The notes: generated by a model not told the origin, from the sequence alone. A stretch of DNA of 64,000 bases from Archangium lansingense (GCF_026626635.1 NZ_JAPNKA010000001.1:12260501-12324500); one strand, 5' to 3'; shown: positions 44,110 to 52,572, numbered from the stretch's first letter. Numbers and translations: made by a program.

Positions 44110-44382
44110 TCGAGAGTTCCATGAGCGAGGTCCAGCAGGCCGAGCTCCTCGCGCCACCGGCCCGGAGGGCACCTCGGCCCGGGCTCGCGCCAATACACTC
44201 CGCCTGCCTCCACAGCTCACGCAGGCGGACACGTCGAAGTCCAACGTCCTCATCAGCAGCCCCGCCTGATCCACTCGCTCCGTCCGCTCCTTCTTCGGCT
44301 CCCTCCTTTCCACCGCCTCAGGCTCCACGCTCGCCTCCTCCGCCCCCGCTTGGGGGAGCATCGCAGTCACATGCCTGGGCAT
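44110..44382 (-). pseudogene. degraded C-terminus of an IS91-like transposase
   Basis: The minus strand reads EPKKERTERVDQAGLLMRTL, then DFDVSACVSCGGRRSVLA, which matches the zinc-knuckle tail of IS91-type transposases (a WAGLL...FDVFACxxCGGxRRVLAY pattern). Continuation of the match needs a frame change (WREPG...REELGLLD in the next frame). No N-terminal catalytic domain or insertion-sequence ends are present, so this is a scrap of a once larger element. Confidence 0.55.
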
Positions 44383-44394
44383 GCTCCTCCCATG

Positions 44395-44545
44395 AGGGGC
44401 GCGGCAGGGGACCTGAGCCTCTTGAGGACGGCTCCGTCAGGAGCACTGCATCCAGCCTGGCGTGCAGGGCCCGTTCATCGAGGCCCACGCCGATGAAGAC
44501 CAGTTTCTGGCGGCGGCCCCCGACGACAGGACATACGTGCCCGCC
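44395..44545 (-). pseudogene. remnant of a CobW-family GTPase C-terminus
   Basis: The minus strand reads GRRQKLVFIGVGLDERALHA then RLDAVLLTEPSS. This is the end of COG0523/CobW zinc-metallochaperone proteins (a GDRRQELVFIG...LRARLDACLL pattern). Upstream of it the frame holds no CobW sequence, so only about 35 codons remain. Confidence 0.5.
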
Positions 44546-44554
44546 GTCGCGCGG
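44509..44554. repeat. 46-nt block shared with the 3' end of the kinase-macro gene
   Basis: About 42 of 46 positions match 43145-43190, including the run CCCGACGACAGGAC and CCCGCCGTCGCGCG. In both places the plus strand reads AAPDDRTYVPAVAR followed soon by a stop. One copy is inside the kinase gene, the other abuts the CobW remnant. Confidence 0.6.
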
Positions 44555-44630
44555 CGCGCCCCCTGACCCCGACGGGCGCGGCGTGTCAGGGAAGATTCCC
44601 TCTCGCGAGGAACTGCGCTAACCGGGGCCC

Positions 44631-45134
44631 GTGACCTCGCCCCTTCCCCTGCTGCTCGCCTTGACGCTCCTGACGGCCTGCGCGTCGTCGCCCCCCACGC
44701 CCTCCGCGCCGTCCCAGCCAACGGCCGTGATGCGGCTCGACTGGCTCTCCGGCCGCTGGCATGGCAAGGCGGGGACGACCTACTTCGAGGAGACCTGGAG
44801 CGCGCCCGAGGGAGAGTCGATGATTGGAATGTTCCGGGCGATGAAGAACGGAACGGCCGGCTTCCATGAGTTGATGACGCTCGAGCGGGACGGTGATGCC
44901 GTCATCATGCGGCTGTTGCACTTCGGTCCCAAGCTCACGCCCCAGGAGAGCGACGGCCGCGCACTGGAGTACGCGCTCGTGGAGACGGACGGGGTGGGGC
45001 AGGCAATCTTCGAGACGCCAGGCGAGGATCAGGTGCGGCGCATCGTCTACCGCCTCCAGCAGGGCCACACGCTCGACATCTCCCTGATGGACAAGGAGGG
45101 AGCCGTCGTCCATCGCTTCACCCTGTCCCGCTGA
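44631..45134 (+). CDS. DUF6265-like lipoprotein
   Basis: 167 residues from a GTG at 44631. The signal sequence PLPLLLALTLLTACASS has the lipobox LTAC. The mature domain (LDWLSGRWHGKAGTTYFEET, then SMIGMFRAMKNG and GFHELMTLERDGDAVIMRL) is a single lipocalin-like beta barrel of the DUF6265 type. Function unknown; a lipid or small-ligand carrier in the envelope is possible from the fold. It lies at the right edge of a region of gene scraps but is itself intact. Confidence 0.82.
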   Translation: MTSPLPLLLALTLLTACASSPPTPSAPSQPTAVMRLDWLSGRWHGKAGTTYFEETWSAPEGESMIGMFRAMKNGTAGFHELMTLERDGDAVIMRLLHFGPKLTPQESDGRALEYALVETDGVGQAIFETPGEDQVRRIVYRLQQGHTLDISLMDKEGAVVHRFTLSR

Positions 45135-45456
45135 CGTGCCTCCACCCGTGGAATGCGCGCCCCACTGCTTCCGGGCGGGCTCCGCGCTGCCTGTGCTCTG
45201 ATACCGGGCATCGGCAACGGCACAGCCAGGTGTTGTCGGGCCACCTGGGGCCATCTCATGGACGACTCGCGGTTCGCCGACCTGACAGCTCGCCCGGGCA
45301 CCCTACCCCGGACGGCCTGGACCTGTGTCATGCACCCGCACCCGCCGCGCGGTGCCGGCCCCAGCCAGAATGTCAGACACGCTTGATAGCTTTCGCATCA
45401 TCCGGCGGCCAGTGACGACAGGCTTTCGCCGCTCCGGATGAAACACATTTCCACAA
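45135..45456. other. intergenic region with a displaced cydB fragment
   Basis: A 322-nt gap. At 45155-45185 it holds a 31-nt copy, with 1 mismatch, of 47103-47133 at the very end of cydB (part A). The remainder should carry the promoter of the PPC-repeat protein gene, but I could not identify it. No RNA gene was seen. Confidence 0.55.
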
Positions 45457-47013
45457 ATGAGAAAAAACTTGAATCGTCTTGCATGGAAGGCTTTGGCCGC
45501 GGCGTGGCTGACGTGTGCCGTGACGGGCTGTGGCGCGGAGCTGGAACAGGGCCCGGAGGCAGCGGTGGAGCCCATCCCCGAGGCCGGCGAACAAGCCCCG
45601 GCGGCGAAGAAGGGACCGCCGCCGGAGGAACGCGTGCGGGCCATGGCCGCCTGCTCCGGCAACATCGCCCTCACGCCCAACGTGGCCATCACCAACATCA
45701 GCGCGAACACAGGGGAATGGTCCTGCACGTACACGCTGTCCGTCGCTTCTTCGAACAGCAACCTCACCTTCACCACCACCGGCGGTTCGGGCGACGCGGA
45801 TCTGTACGTGAAGCGTGGCTCGGAGCCGACGTCGGGGGATAACGACTGTTCTTCCGCGGGCTCCAGCAACGCGGAGGCCTGTTCCATCTCCGGCGCGCAG
45901 GCGGGCACGTATTACGTGAAGCTCTATGGCTACAGTGCGTTCAGCGGCCTGAGTCTGAAGGCGACGTACACGCCTGCCGGCACGGGTGGCTGCACCAGCA
46001 GCACCACCCTGAGCAACGGCGTGCCAGCGACCGGCGTGGGCGCGACCACGGGCAGCTGGTCCTGCATCTACAAGCTCTATGTCCCCACCGGGGCCACCCG
46101 GGTGGAGTTCACCACCAGCGGAGGCACCGGCAACGGCGACCTGTTCGTGCGCCGGGAAGCATCCCCCACCGAGACGGTCTACGACTGCAAATCCAGCTAC
46201 TACACCAACACGGAGAGCTGCTCCGTCTCCGTGACGTCCCCCGGGACCTACTACGCGCGCCTGTACGGCACCGGGACGTTCTCCGGCGTGGGCATCACGG
46301 GCACCTACACCCTGTCGGAAGGCCAGCCGGGGTGCACATCCACCAGCCCGCTCACCAACAACTCGTCCACGTACGGCGTGAGCGCGCCGCCGGGGGGCTT
46401 CTCCTGCGACTACACGCTCTACGTCCCGTCGGGAGCCACCAGCGTCACCTTCAACACCTACGGCGGCTCCGGGAGCTCCGCCCACCTGTACGTGAAGCGC
46501 GAAGCCGTGCCCACGCTGTCGTCCTATGATTGCAAGGGCACGATGGGCGGCTCCAGCAACAACAGCCAGTCGTGCACCATCAACTCGCCCGCGGCCGGCA
46601 CCTGGCACGTGCGCGTCTACAACGCGGGTTCGTCCCAGACGCTCACCAACGCCACCCTGCGCGGCAGCTACGTCACCGGCGGCGGGAATCCCAATCCCCC
46701 CACGGATGTGCTGACGCTCGGCCAGACGGTGTCCGGACTGTCCGGGGCGATGGACTCGATGCGCTACTGGCGCGTCACCGTGCCGTCCGGCCAGGGCTTC
46801 CTGACCGTGCGGACCACGGGCGGCACTGGGGACGCGGACGTGTATGTCCGCCGGGATCTCCAGCCGACCACGACCACCTACGAGTGCAAGTCCGTCAATG
46901 GCGGCAACTCGGAGTCGTGTGCCACCTACGTCATCAGCCCGGTCACCTACTACGTGATGATGTACGGCTACGCGGCCTACAGCGGCGTGTCCATCACGGC
47001 GACCCTCGACTGA
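45457..47013 (+). CDS. secreted lipoprotein with four PPC-like repeats
   Basis: 518 residues. The signal peptide ends in the lipobox VTGC (AAAWLTCAVTGCGAELEQ). After an Ala/Pro/Glu-rich linker come four beta-sandwich repeats of about 105-115 residues, starting near 66, 177, 290 and 406. Each carries a GGSGDADLYVKR-type loop, a Cys pair and a final YYVKLYGYSAFSG-type strand, as in bacterial pre-peptidase C-terminal (PPC) domains. No peptidase or other enzyme domain is attached. Such repeats normally aid secretion or bind surfaces, so this may be an adhesin-like protein. Confidence 0.88.
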   Translation: MRKNLNRLAWKALAAAWLTCAVTGCGAELEQGPEAAVEPIPEAGEQAPAAKKGPPPEERVRAMAACSGNIALTPNVAITNISANTGEWSCTYTLSVASSNSNLTFTTTGGSGDADLYVKRGSEPTSGDNDCSSAGSSNAEACSISGAQAGTYYVKLYGYSAFSGLSLKATYTPAGTGGCTSSTTLSNGVPATGVGATTGSWSCIYKLYVPTGATRVEFTTSGGTGNGDLFVRREASPTETVYDCKSSYYTNTESCSVSVTSPGTYYARLYGTGTFSGVGITGTYTLSEGQPGCTSTSPLTNNSSTYGVSAPPGGFSCDYTLYVPSGATSVTFNTYGGSGSSAHLYVKREAVPTLSSYDCKGTMGGSSNNSQSCTINSPAAGTWHVRVYNAGSSQTLTNATLRGSYVTGGGNPNPPTDVLTLGQTVSGLSGAMDSMRYWRVTVPSGQGFLTVRTTGGTGDADVYVRRDLQPTTTTYECKSVNGGNSESCATYVISPVTYYVMMYGYAAYSGVSITATLD

Positions 47014-47027
47014 TATGTGAAGCAGTG

Positions 47028-47064
47028 CCCGGCCCTGGGGGTGATTTCTTCCCTCAGGGCCGGG
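47028..47064. terminator. bidirectional terminator hairpin
   Basis: CCCGGCCCTG pairs perfectly with CAGGGCCGGG over a 17-nt loop. It lies between the PPC-repeat gene (ends 47013) and the convergent cydB (ends 47113). Confidence 0.65.
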
Positions 47065-47112
47065 GTTGGGGGAACACCCAGGCCCGGAGGGAGAAGGCGT
47101 AGGCGCGCCCCA

Positions 47113-48126
47113 CTACTTCCGGGCGGGCTCCGCCGGTGGGGATTGGAATACGCGCAGCAGGAAGAGCAGCGAGGGGATGATGAGGGCGGCGCCCACCCCG
47201 AGCGCCACCAGCAGGGCCCGCTGAGTGGCCGCGGAGGCCGCCGCGCCCTGGAGCGTGAGGTCCGGCACCACGAGGTACGGGTACTGTGAAGCCGCCCACC
47301 CCATCACGATGAAGCCCACCTGCGCCGCCGCCGCCACGCGCGCCGGCCAGAAGCGCCGCGCGAGCAACAGCCCGAAGGCCAGCACCGCCGTCACCGCCGT
47401 CCCCGCGTGCAGCGCCAGCGCGAAGGGCGAGCCCGTCAGCCCCGACCACACCCGGGGAGCCCCCTCTCGTGCGAGCACCAGCACGCCAAAAGCAGCCAGG
47501 AATACCGCCACGCCCGCGCCCAGCGCCCGCCGCCGGAAGTCCTCCCGCAGCCCGGGCTCGTGCGTCTCCGCGGTGAGGTACACCGCCGCCAGGAAGGCGA
47601 AGAGGCACAGGGCCAGTGCCCCCACCGCCAGCGCGAAGGGCGACAGCCACGCGGAGAAGAAGCCGCTCACCACCGTGAGCCCCTGCACGCGGATGTCCCC
47701 GCTCACCACCGCGCCCACGCACATGCCCAGCAGCGCCGGGGACAGCACGCTCGCGATGCTGAAAACGAGGCCCCAGCGCCGCTGCACCGCGTCCCCGCGC
47801 GCGTCGTAGGTGCGGAAGGTGAAGGCCGTGCCCCGGAAGACGATGCCCAGCAGCAACAGCGTCAGCGGCACGTGCAGCGCCACCGACAGCGCCGCGAAGG
47901 CCTTCGGGAAGCCCGAGAAGAGGATGACGATTCCGATGATGAGCCAGACGTGGTTCACCTCCCACACCGGCCCGAGCGCCTTGGCGATGAGCGCCCGCTG
48001 CTCCGCCTTGCGCGGCCCCGAGGCCAGCAGGTCCCAGACTCCGCCGCCGAAGTCCGCGCCCCCGAAGAGCGCGTAGAGGACGAAGGCGGCCACCAGCGCA
48101 CCGCCCAGCGAGAGCTCAGTGCTCAT
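47113..48126 (-). CDS. cydB: cytochrome bd ubiquinol oxidase subunit II
   Basis: 337 residues, nearly all hydrophobic, with about eight membrane helices. It has the CydB N-terminal block GADFGGGVWDLLASGPRKAEQ and EVNHVWLIIGIVILFSGFP. It partners CydA in the inner membrane to oxidise quinol and reduce oxygen with high affinity; bd oxidases also tolerate nitric oxide. Its start overlaps the end of cydA by 11 nt. Fragments of its 3' end occur elsewhere (43267 and 45155). Confidence 0.96.
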   Translation of the reverse strand: MSTELSLGGALVAAFVLYALFGGADFGGGVWDLLASGPRKAEQRALIAKALGPVWEVNHVWLIIGIVILFSGFPKAFAALSVALHVPLTLLLLGIVFRGTAFTFRTYDARGDAVQRRWGLVFSIASVLSPALLGMCVGAVVSGDIRVQGLTVVSGFFSAWLSPFALAVGALALCLFAFLAAVYLTAETHEPGLREDFRRRALGAGVAVFLAAFGVLVLAREGAPRVWSGLTGSPFALALHAGTAVTAVLAFGLLLARRFWPARVAAAAQVGFIVMGWAASQYPYLVVPDLTLQGAAASAATQRALLVALGVGAALIIPSLLFLLRVFQSPPAEPARK

Positions 48127-49447
48127 GGGCCACCTCGCCCGACGGCGGCTCCCGGCCCGGCAGCGTGCCCGCCACCTGCCGCACCATGAGGAAGACGACC
48201 ATCGCTCCCAGGAAGAGGTACACGAGCGTGAACGTCCAGAAGGGCGCCGCCAGGTGCTGCACCGGCGTCACCGCCTCCGACGTGCGCATCACCCCGCGGA
48301 TGATCCACGGCTGACGTCCCCACTCCGTGACGAGCCACCCCGCCTCCATCGCCACCACCCCGAGCGGCCCGCACAAGAGCCATCCCCACAACACCCGCCG
48401 GTCCTCCGGCCAGGCCTTGCGCCGCCAGCGCAGGAAGAGCGTCACCACCGCCAGCAGCGCCATCGCGCTCCCCGTTCCCACCATGAGTTGGAAGGCCAGG
48501 TGCACCTTGGCCACCGGCGGCCACTCGTCGCGCGGAAACTCGTTCAGCCCCTTCACCTCCGCGTCCGGGTCCGAGAACGCCAGGATGGACAGTGCCTTGG
48601 GTATCTCCACCGCATAGGGCATGGTGCCTGTCTCCACGTCCGGCAGCCCGCCGACGCTCAGCCCCGCCCCGCGCTGCGTCTGGAAGAGGCCCTCGGCCGC
48701 GGCCAGCTTCACCGGCTGCGCACGTGCCACGTGCTCCGCGGACTGGTGGCCCACCAGCGGCTGCACCAGCGCGCTGACACACGCCAGCGGCAGCGCCACC
48801 GAGAGCGCCTTGCGGTGGAAGGCCGCCCCCGGGTGCCGCAGCAGCACGAAGGCGTGGATGCCCGCCATGGCGAAGGCACTCGCCTGGTAGCACGCGAGCA
48901 GCGTGTGCGCCGTCTGGTGCTGCCAGCCCGGGCTGAACATCGCCGCCACCGGGTCCACGTTCACCGGCCCGCCCGCAGTGGGCGTGAAGCCCGACGGGTC
49001 GTTCATGAAGACGTTCACCAGGGTGACGAAGAAGGCGCTCGCCGCGCCGCTCAGCGCCACCATCACCCCCGAGAAGAGGTGCAGCCCCGCCGGTATCCGC
49101 TCACGTCCGTACAGGTAGATGCCGAGGAACACCGCCTCGGTGAAGAAGGCCGTCCCCTCCAGCGCGAAGGGCAGGCCGATGACCTCTCCATAGGTGCCCA
49201 TGAAGGCGGGCCACAGCAGCCCCAGCTCGAAGGAGAGCACCGTGCCGCTCACCGCCCCCACCGCGAAGAGGATGGCCGTCCCCTTCGCCAGCTTCTTGCT
49301 GAGTAGCGCGTAGTCCGCGTCTCCCGTCCTCCGGGCCTTCAGGTCGCTGAGCACCATCAGCAGCGGCAGCGCAATTCCCGCCGCCGCGAAGACAATGTGG
49401 AAGGCGAGGGACAGGCCCATCTGGGCACGCGCGTAGAGCAGATCCAT
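48116..49447 (-). CDS. cydA: cytochrome bd ubiquinol oxidase subunit I
   Basis: 443 residues with about nine membrane helices. It begins LLYARAQMGLSLAFHIVFAA, which includes the haem-ligand His of helix 1, and has ALEGTAFFTEAVFLGIYLYG. The quinol-binding loop segment is KGLNEFPRDEWPPV; the loop is short, as in the non-proteobacterial (short Q-loop) type. It should carry haems b558, b595 and d. It is the first gene of the cydAB operon. The upstream 122 nt is AT-rich (GTTAATTCCACGCAATCAAT) and probably holds the promoter, but I cannot assign a regulator. Confidence 0.96.
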   Translation of the reverse strand: MDLLYARAQMGLSLAFHIVFAAAGIALPLLMVLSDLKARRTGDADYALLSKKLAKGTAILFAVGAVSGTVLSFELGLLWPAFMGTYGEVIGLPFALEGTAFFTEAVFLGIYLYGRERIPAGLHLFSGVMVALSGAASAFFVTLVNVFMNDPSGFTPTAGGPVNVDPVAAMFSPGWQHQTAHTLLACYQASAFAMAGIHAFVLLRHPGAAFHRKALSVALPLACVSALVQPLVGHQSAEHVARAQPVKLAAAEGLFQTQRGAGLSVGGLPDVETGTMPYAVEIPKALSILAFSDPDAEVKGLNEFPRDEWPPVAKVHLAFQLMVGTGSAMALLAVVTLFLRWRRKAWPEDRRVLWGWLLCGPLGVVAMEAGWLVTEWGRQPWIIRGVMRTSEAVTPVQHLAAPFWTFTLVYLFLGAMVVFLMVRQVAGTLPGREPPSGEVAHEH

Positions 49448-49569
49448 GGCGTGGATGAGTCTGCTTTATGCGTTAATTCCACGCAATCAATAATTCTTAT
49501 TCATGCCAGGACGTGAACGCGGCGCTCCCCGTCGCCGGAGAGAGCCGCATCCACCCGCTCAGCCCAGAG

Positions 49570-50100
49570 CTACGCGTGGGCCGGAGACTGCAAGAAGCGC
49601 GGCCCGAGGTGCTTCTTGCCCTCCGAGGCCTGCTGCTGTTCGGAGGGAGGCACCAGCGACTGCACCGCGCGCTTCGCCAGGGCCGTGGCCAGCGTACTGA
49701 CGAAGATGAGGACGAGCTTGCGACCGAGCTCAATGCCCACGGGACGCTCGTCCGCGCGGGAGGCCACCCGGTCCGGGTGCTCCCAGGCACGCCGCACCGC
49801 CTGCGCGCGATGCTTCCACAGCAGCTCCTCCCGGTGGCGCGAACGCCACCACGAATAGCCCACGCCCACCACGGCCAGCACCACGGCGACGCCTCCCGCC
49901 TGGAAGAGCACGTCCCGGTTCTTCTCGATGGCGTGGCTGACCTGGTACCGCACGTCCATGGCCCGCTCGCGCCGCCGGTCGAGCTCCTCGAGGGTGAGCA
50001 GCAGCTCGTCGCGCAGCCGGTCCGCCGTCTTCTCCACCTGCTCGCGGTCACTCATGCCGGCGGTGATGGGTCCGCCGCCCTTGTTGTCCTGCTCGCTCAT
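49570..50100 (-). CDS. DUF3618-like membrane protein
   Basis: 176 residues. An N-terminal helical region (DREQVEKTADRLRDELLLTL, EELDRRRERAMDVRYQV) resembles DUF3618, followed by one sure membrane helix (GGVAVVLAVVGVGYSWW, about 68-85) and a second hydrophobic stretch (LVLIFVSTLATALAKR, about 128-143). Function unknown. It overlaps the next gene upstream by 4 nt. DUF3618 and phage-holin-like proteins often occur together in envelope-stress loci. Confidence 0.75.
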   Translation of the reverse strand: MSEQDNKGGGPITAGMSDREQVEKTADRLRDELLLTLEELDRRRERAMDVRYQVSHAIEKNRDVLFQAGGVAVVLAVVGVGYSWWRSRHREELLWKHRAQAVRRAWEHPDRVASRADERPVGIELGRKLVLIFVSTLATALAKRAVQSLVPPSEQQQASEGKKHLGPRFLQSPAHA

Positions 50101-50501
50101 TGCAGTGTCTCCCGGGTGCGGGCGAGGTCCGTCTTCAGTCGTTCCTGGGTGTGCGGCAGGGGCTTCTTCGGCAGCCGCTTGACGCCCGCGAACGCCAGGC
50201 CGCCCGACACCAACACCAGGAAGGCCCCCACCAGCAGCACGCCGAGCGTCTCCCCCAGCGGCAGCGCCAGCCCCAACGCCACCAGGAGGGCTGCCAGGCC
50301 CATCAGCCCCAGCACGCCACCGGCGCCCAGGAGGATGCCCGAGGTGCGCGCCGCCTTGACCTCTTGCTGAAGCTCCTTCTTGGCATGAAGCACCTCGGCC
50401 CGCGCCAGCAGCCGGGCCTCTTCAATGGCATGGCGGATGAGCTCCGCCGTGGACAATGACTCCAGTTGCCTTCGCTCCAGACGCTCCGACTCGAGTTCCA
50501 C
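50097..50501 (-). CDS. phage holin superfamily III-like membrane protein
   Basis: 134 residues from a GTG at 50501, which has GGAG 4-7 nt upstream; an ATG at 50591 in the same frame gives a basic, unlikely extension. An amphipathic helix (LSTAELIRHAIEEARLLARA) precedes two membrane helices (GAGGVLGLMGLAALLVALGL and TLGVLLVGAFLVLVSGGLAF) and a basic tail. It matches the Actinobacteriophage-holin-like/YqjE family. It is coupled to the DUF3618-like gene by a 4-nt overlap. No phage genes surround it, so a stress-membrane role is more likely than lysis. Confidence 0.8.
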   Translation of the reverse strand: MELESERLERRQLESLSTAELIRHAIEEARLLARAEVLHAKKELQQEVKAARTSGILLGAGGVLGLMGLAALLVALGLALPLGETLGVLLVGAFLVLVSGGLAFAGVKRLPKKPLPHTQERLKTDLARTRETLQ

Positions 50502-50679
50502 GTCTCCGCCTCCCGGGGCATCCGGCGGGCCCACCCGGGGTACCAGGCGCGTCCCGCTCTCCCGCGGAAGGTGGGAGCGGACACATTCCACGGGAAGTCT
50601 GGCCGCCCGGGCGTCGACTACGCCCGGCCGCCTCCCCTCCAGCGAGCGAGCAGCCAGGGGACCGGCACCCGGCCCGTGC

Positions 50680-51723
50680 TTAGCGGCGGCGCTTCGGGTG
50701 GTGCTGCTGGGCCAGGGCAGTGGCCAGCGTCTCGCGCACCTGCCGGGCCTGGAAGAGGCGGTCCGCCGTGTCCAGCAGCGTGTCCGCGTACAGCACGTTC
50801 TTGCGCAGCCGCGCGGGAATGGCCGCCGTGCCCAGATGCGCCCCCACCAGGGCTCCCGTGCACGCCGCGGCCACGTCCGCCTCGCCTCCGCAGCGCAGCA
50901 CCAGCTCCACCGCCTGGCGGAAGTCGTGGGGCACCTTCAGCGTGGCGTACAGCGCGGTGAGCAGCACCGGCACCACGTGCGGCGGCAGCCCATCCACACC
51001 CTTCAGCTGGCTGGGCGGCACACTCACCTTGCGAAGCTGCGCCAGCGCCCGCGCCGGGTCCCACGTCAGCAGCCGGGGCAGGTGCCGCAGCTCCTCGGCC
51101 AGCTCCTTGTCGTGCGCCGCCGCCGAGAGTGCCAGCTCCTCGCAGAACTCCGCGGGCGTGAGGGGCTCGCTCGTCGTCAGCCCCAGCGCGATCGCCTGGG
51201 CGAACGCAGCAGCCGCCGCCGCGCACGTGGGGTCCTTGTGCGTGAGCACCGTCAGCACGCCCGCGTCGTGGCGGATGCGCACCCGGCTCTTGCTCTCGAA
51301 GAGGCCCACCACCACCGCACGGCTGAGCACCGAGGGACACTTCACCCCCAGGGGCGCTCCCGCGCTCATCCACGGCGTGCCCTGCGCCAGCTTCTGCAGC
51401 GCCTCGGCCAGCTGCTTGGGCGGCTGGAGGATGATGCCCTCCTGCCACAGCCACGCCAGGTGCGCCGCCGCGCTGCGCCCATCCACCTTGTTCTCGCGGA
51501 TGACGCTCTCGGCCGCCGCCAGCATCAGCTGCGTGTCATCGGAGAACTGGCCCTTGGCGAACTTCCCCCGAGGCCGAGGCGCGAAGTCCTCCGCCAGTCC
51601 AGGTAGGCGTGTGAGGCTCGCCGGCGGGACGCCCCGCAGCGGAAAGCCCAGGGCATCCCCGATGGCAAGTCCCAGGAACGCCGCTTGAAACCTGTCCTGG
51701 CGTTCGGCGGGGGTCAGCGACAT
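50680..51723 (-). CDS. ADP-ribosylglycohydrolase-family protein, one metal motif altered
   Basis: 347 residues from the ATG at 51723 (MSLTPAERQDRF). The DraG/ARH fold is recognisable: AAFLGLAIGDALGFPL, GQFSDDTQLMLAAAES (first metal motif) and CGGEADVAAACTGALVGAHLG (second). In active members the last is usually GGDTDT; here Asp and Thr are Glu and Ala, so one magnesium ligand may be changed. It may remove ADP-ribose from proteins or small molecules, or only bind it. A macro-domain kinase lies about 8 kb away, but nothing else links the two. Confidence 0.87.
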   Translation of the reverse strand: MSLTPAERQDRFQAAFLGLAIGDALGFPLRGVPPASLTRLPGLAEDFAPRPRGKFAKGQFSDDTQLMLAAAESVIRENKVDGRSAAAHLAWLWQEGIILQPPKQLAEALQKLAQGTPWMSAGAPLGVKCPSVLSRAVVVGLFESKSRVRIRHDAGVLTVLTHKDPTCAAAAAAFAQAIALGLTTSEPLTPAEFCEELALSAAAHDKELAEELRHLPRLLTWDPARALAQLRKVSVPPSQLKGVDGLPPHVVPVLLTALYATLKVPHDFRQAVELVLRCGGEADVAAACTGALVGAHLGTAAIPARLRKNVLYADTLLDTADRLFQARQVRETLATALAQQHHPKRRR

Positions 51724-51850
51724 GGGGAGCGGCAAGATAACCGAGCCGCGTTCGATGACTAGCCCCGACTTTCATCTCTTCGTGAGTTCCCCGCATGCCG
51801 GCGCATAGCTTGGGTGAAGGACGCTCTCCCACCACAAGCCGCCCACCGCC

Positions 51851-52108
51851 CTAGCCGTCGCGACCGAGGTTGACAACGGCCTGCAGTCTCGCCACGACCG
51901 CCTCAGCGCCCTGGTGCAGGTGCTCGCCATCCCAGAGTGCTGGGGTGCTGTGTCCACCGAGTTCTCGCCAGGCCGCCTCCGCCTCCGGAAAGGCGACATT
52001 GCGGAAGCTCACCCGGTCCTCCAGCGCGTAGTCCACCACGTAGCGGCGCGCAGCAGCCGAGGGCGGATCCGCGATGCGGTGGAAGAGTTCCAGCACCTGC
52101 CCCGTCAT
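51851..52108 (-). CDS. small thioredoxin-fold-like protein lacking the CxxC
   Basis: 85 residues from the ATG at 52108, overlapping the NsrR-like gene stop by 4 nt. The order (VLELFHRIADPPSAAARRYV, strand VSFRNVAF, then ELGGHSTPALWDGEHLHQG) follows a glutaredoxin-type fold, including a Pro at the usual cis-Pro place (STPAL). The CxxC position reads ADPPS, so disulphide chemistry is not expected. As the last gene of the nitric-oxide operon it may be a structural or regulatory partner. Confidence 0.65.
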   Translation of the reverse strand: MTGQVLELFHRIADPPSAAARRYVVDYALEDRVSFRNVAFPEAEAAWRELGGHSTPALWDGEHLHQGAEAVVARLQAVVNLGRDG

Positions 52109-52572
52109 GCCCCGCCCGCTCCGGCGGCGCCCGCCGCGGGCTTGAGGAAGTAGTTGGAGAGCTTGCGTGGGCTGCGCCGCACCAAATCCTCCAGCGTGTA
52201 CTTGTCCAGCGTGGCCTGGAAGGCGCGCGTCGCCTCGTGGAGCACGCCGATGAGCCCACAGGCCGGAGTGATGGGGCAGGTGTTCGTCGATGGATCGAAG
52301 CACTCCACGATGTGGAAGTCCGGCTCCATGTGGCGCACGACCTCCCCCACGGAGATCTCCGCGGGTGGCCGCGCTAGCACCACTCCCCCGGAACGTCCTG
52401 GCCTCACCTCCACGAAGCCGTGGCGGCCCAGACCCTGCACCACCCGGACCAGGTGGTGCTTGGAGATGCCGTACGCGTCGCTCACCTCGCCCGTGGAGAC
52501 CACCCGATCCGGGTTGGCCGCGAGGTACAGCAGCACGCGCAGCGCGTAGTCAGCGTGAAGCGTCAGATGCAC
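52105..52572 (-). CDS. Rrf2-family regulator, NsrR-like nitric oxide sensor
   Basis: 155 residues from a GTG at 52572. A winged helix (MHLTLHADYALRVLLYLA, SDAYGISKHHLVRVVQGL, VRPGRSGGVVLA) is followed by three Cys at 91, 99 and 105 (VECFDPSTNTCPITPACGL). The number and spacing match NsrR, where they bind an iron-sulfur cluster that nitric oxide destroys. The neighbours (truncated haemoglobin, flavin reductase) are classic NsrR targets, and a perfect palindrome precedes the operon, so self-regulation by repression is likely. It overlaps the reductase gene by 23 nt. Confidence 0.9.
   Translation of the reverse strand: MHLTLHADYALRVLLYLAANPDRVVSTGEVSDAYGISKHHLVRVVQGLGRHGFVEVRPGRSGGVVLARPPAEISVGEVVRHMEPDFHIVECFDPSTNTCPITPACGLIGVLHEATRAFQATLDKYTLEDLVRRSPRKLSNYFLKPAAGAAGAGGA

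Noticed and set aside
44121..44621. A 166-codon rightward ORF in the scrap zone
   Set aside because: Ser/Pro/Arg-rich, overlapping recognisable transposase and CobW remnants on the other strand; no start signal or domain.
49448..49569. An FNR- or NsrR-type site before cydA
   Set aside because: The region is AT-rich and contains TTGATT, but no two-fold repeat of adequate quality is present.
50097..50501. A prophage, suggested by the holin-like protein
   Set aside because: No other phage gene is near; the holin-like protein is coupled to a DUF3618-like gene, an arrangement seen in envelope-stress loci.
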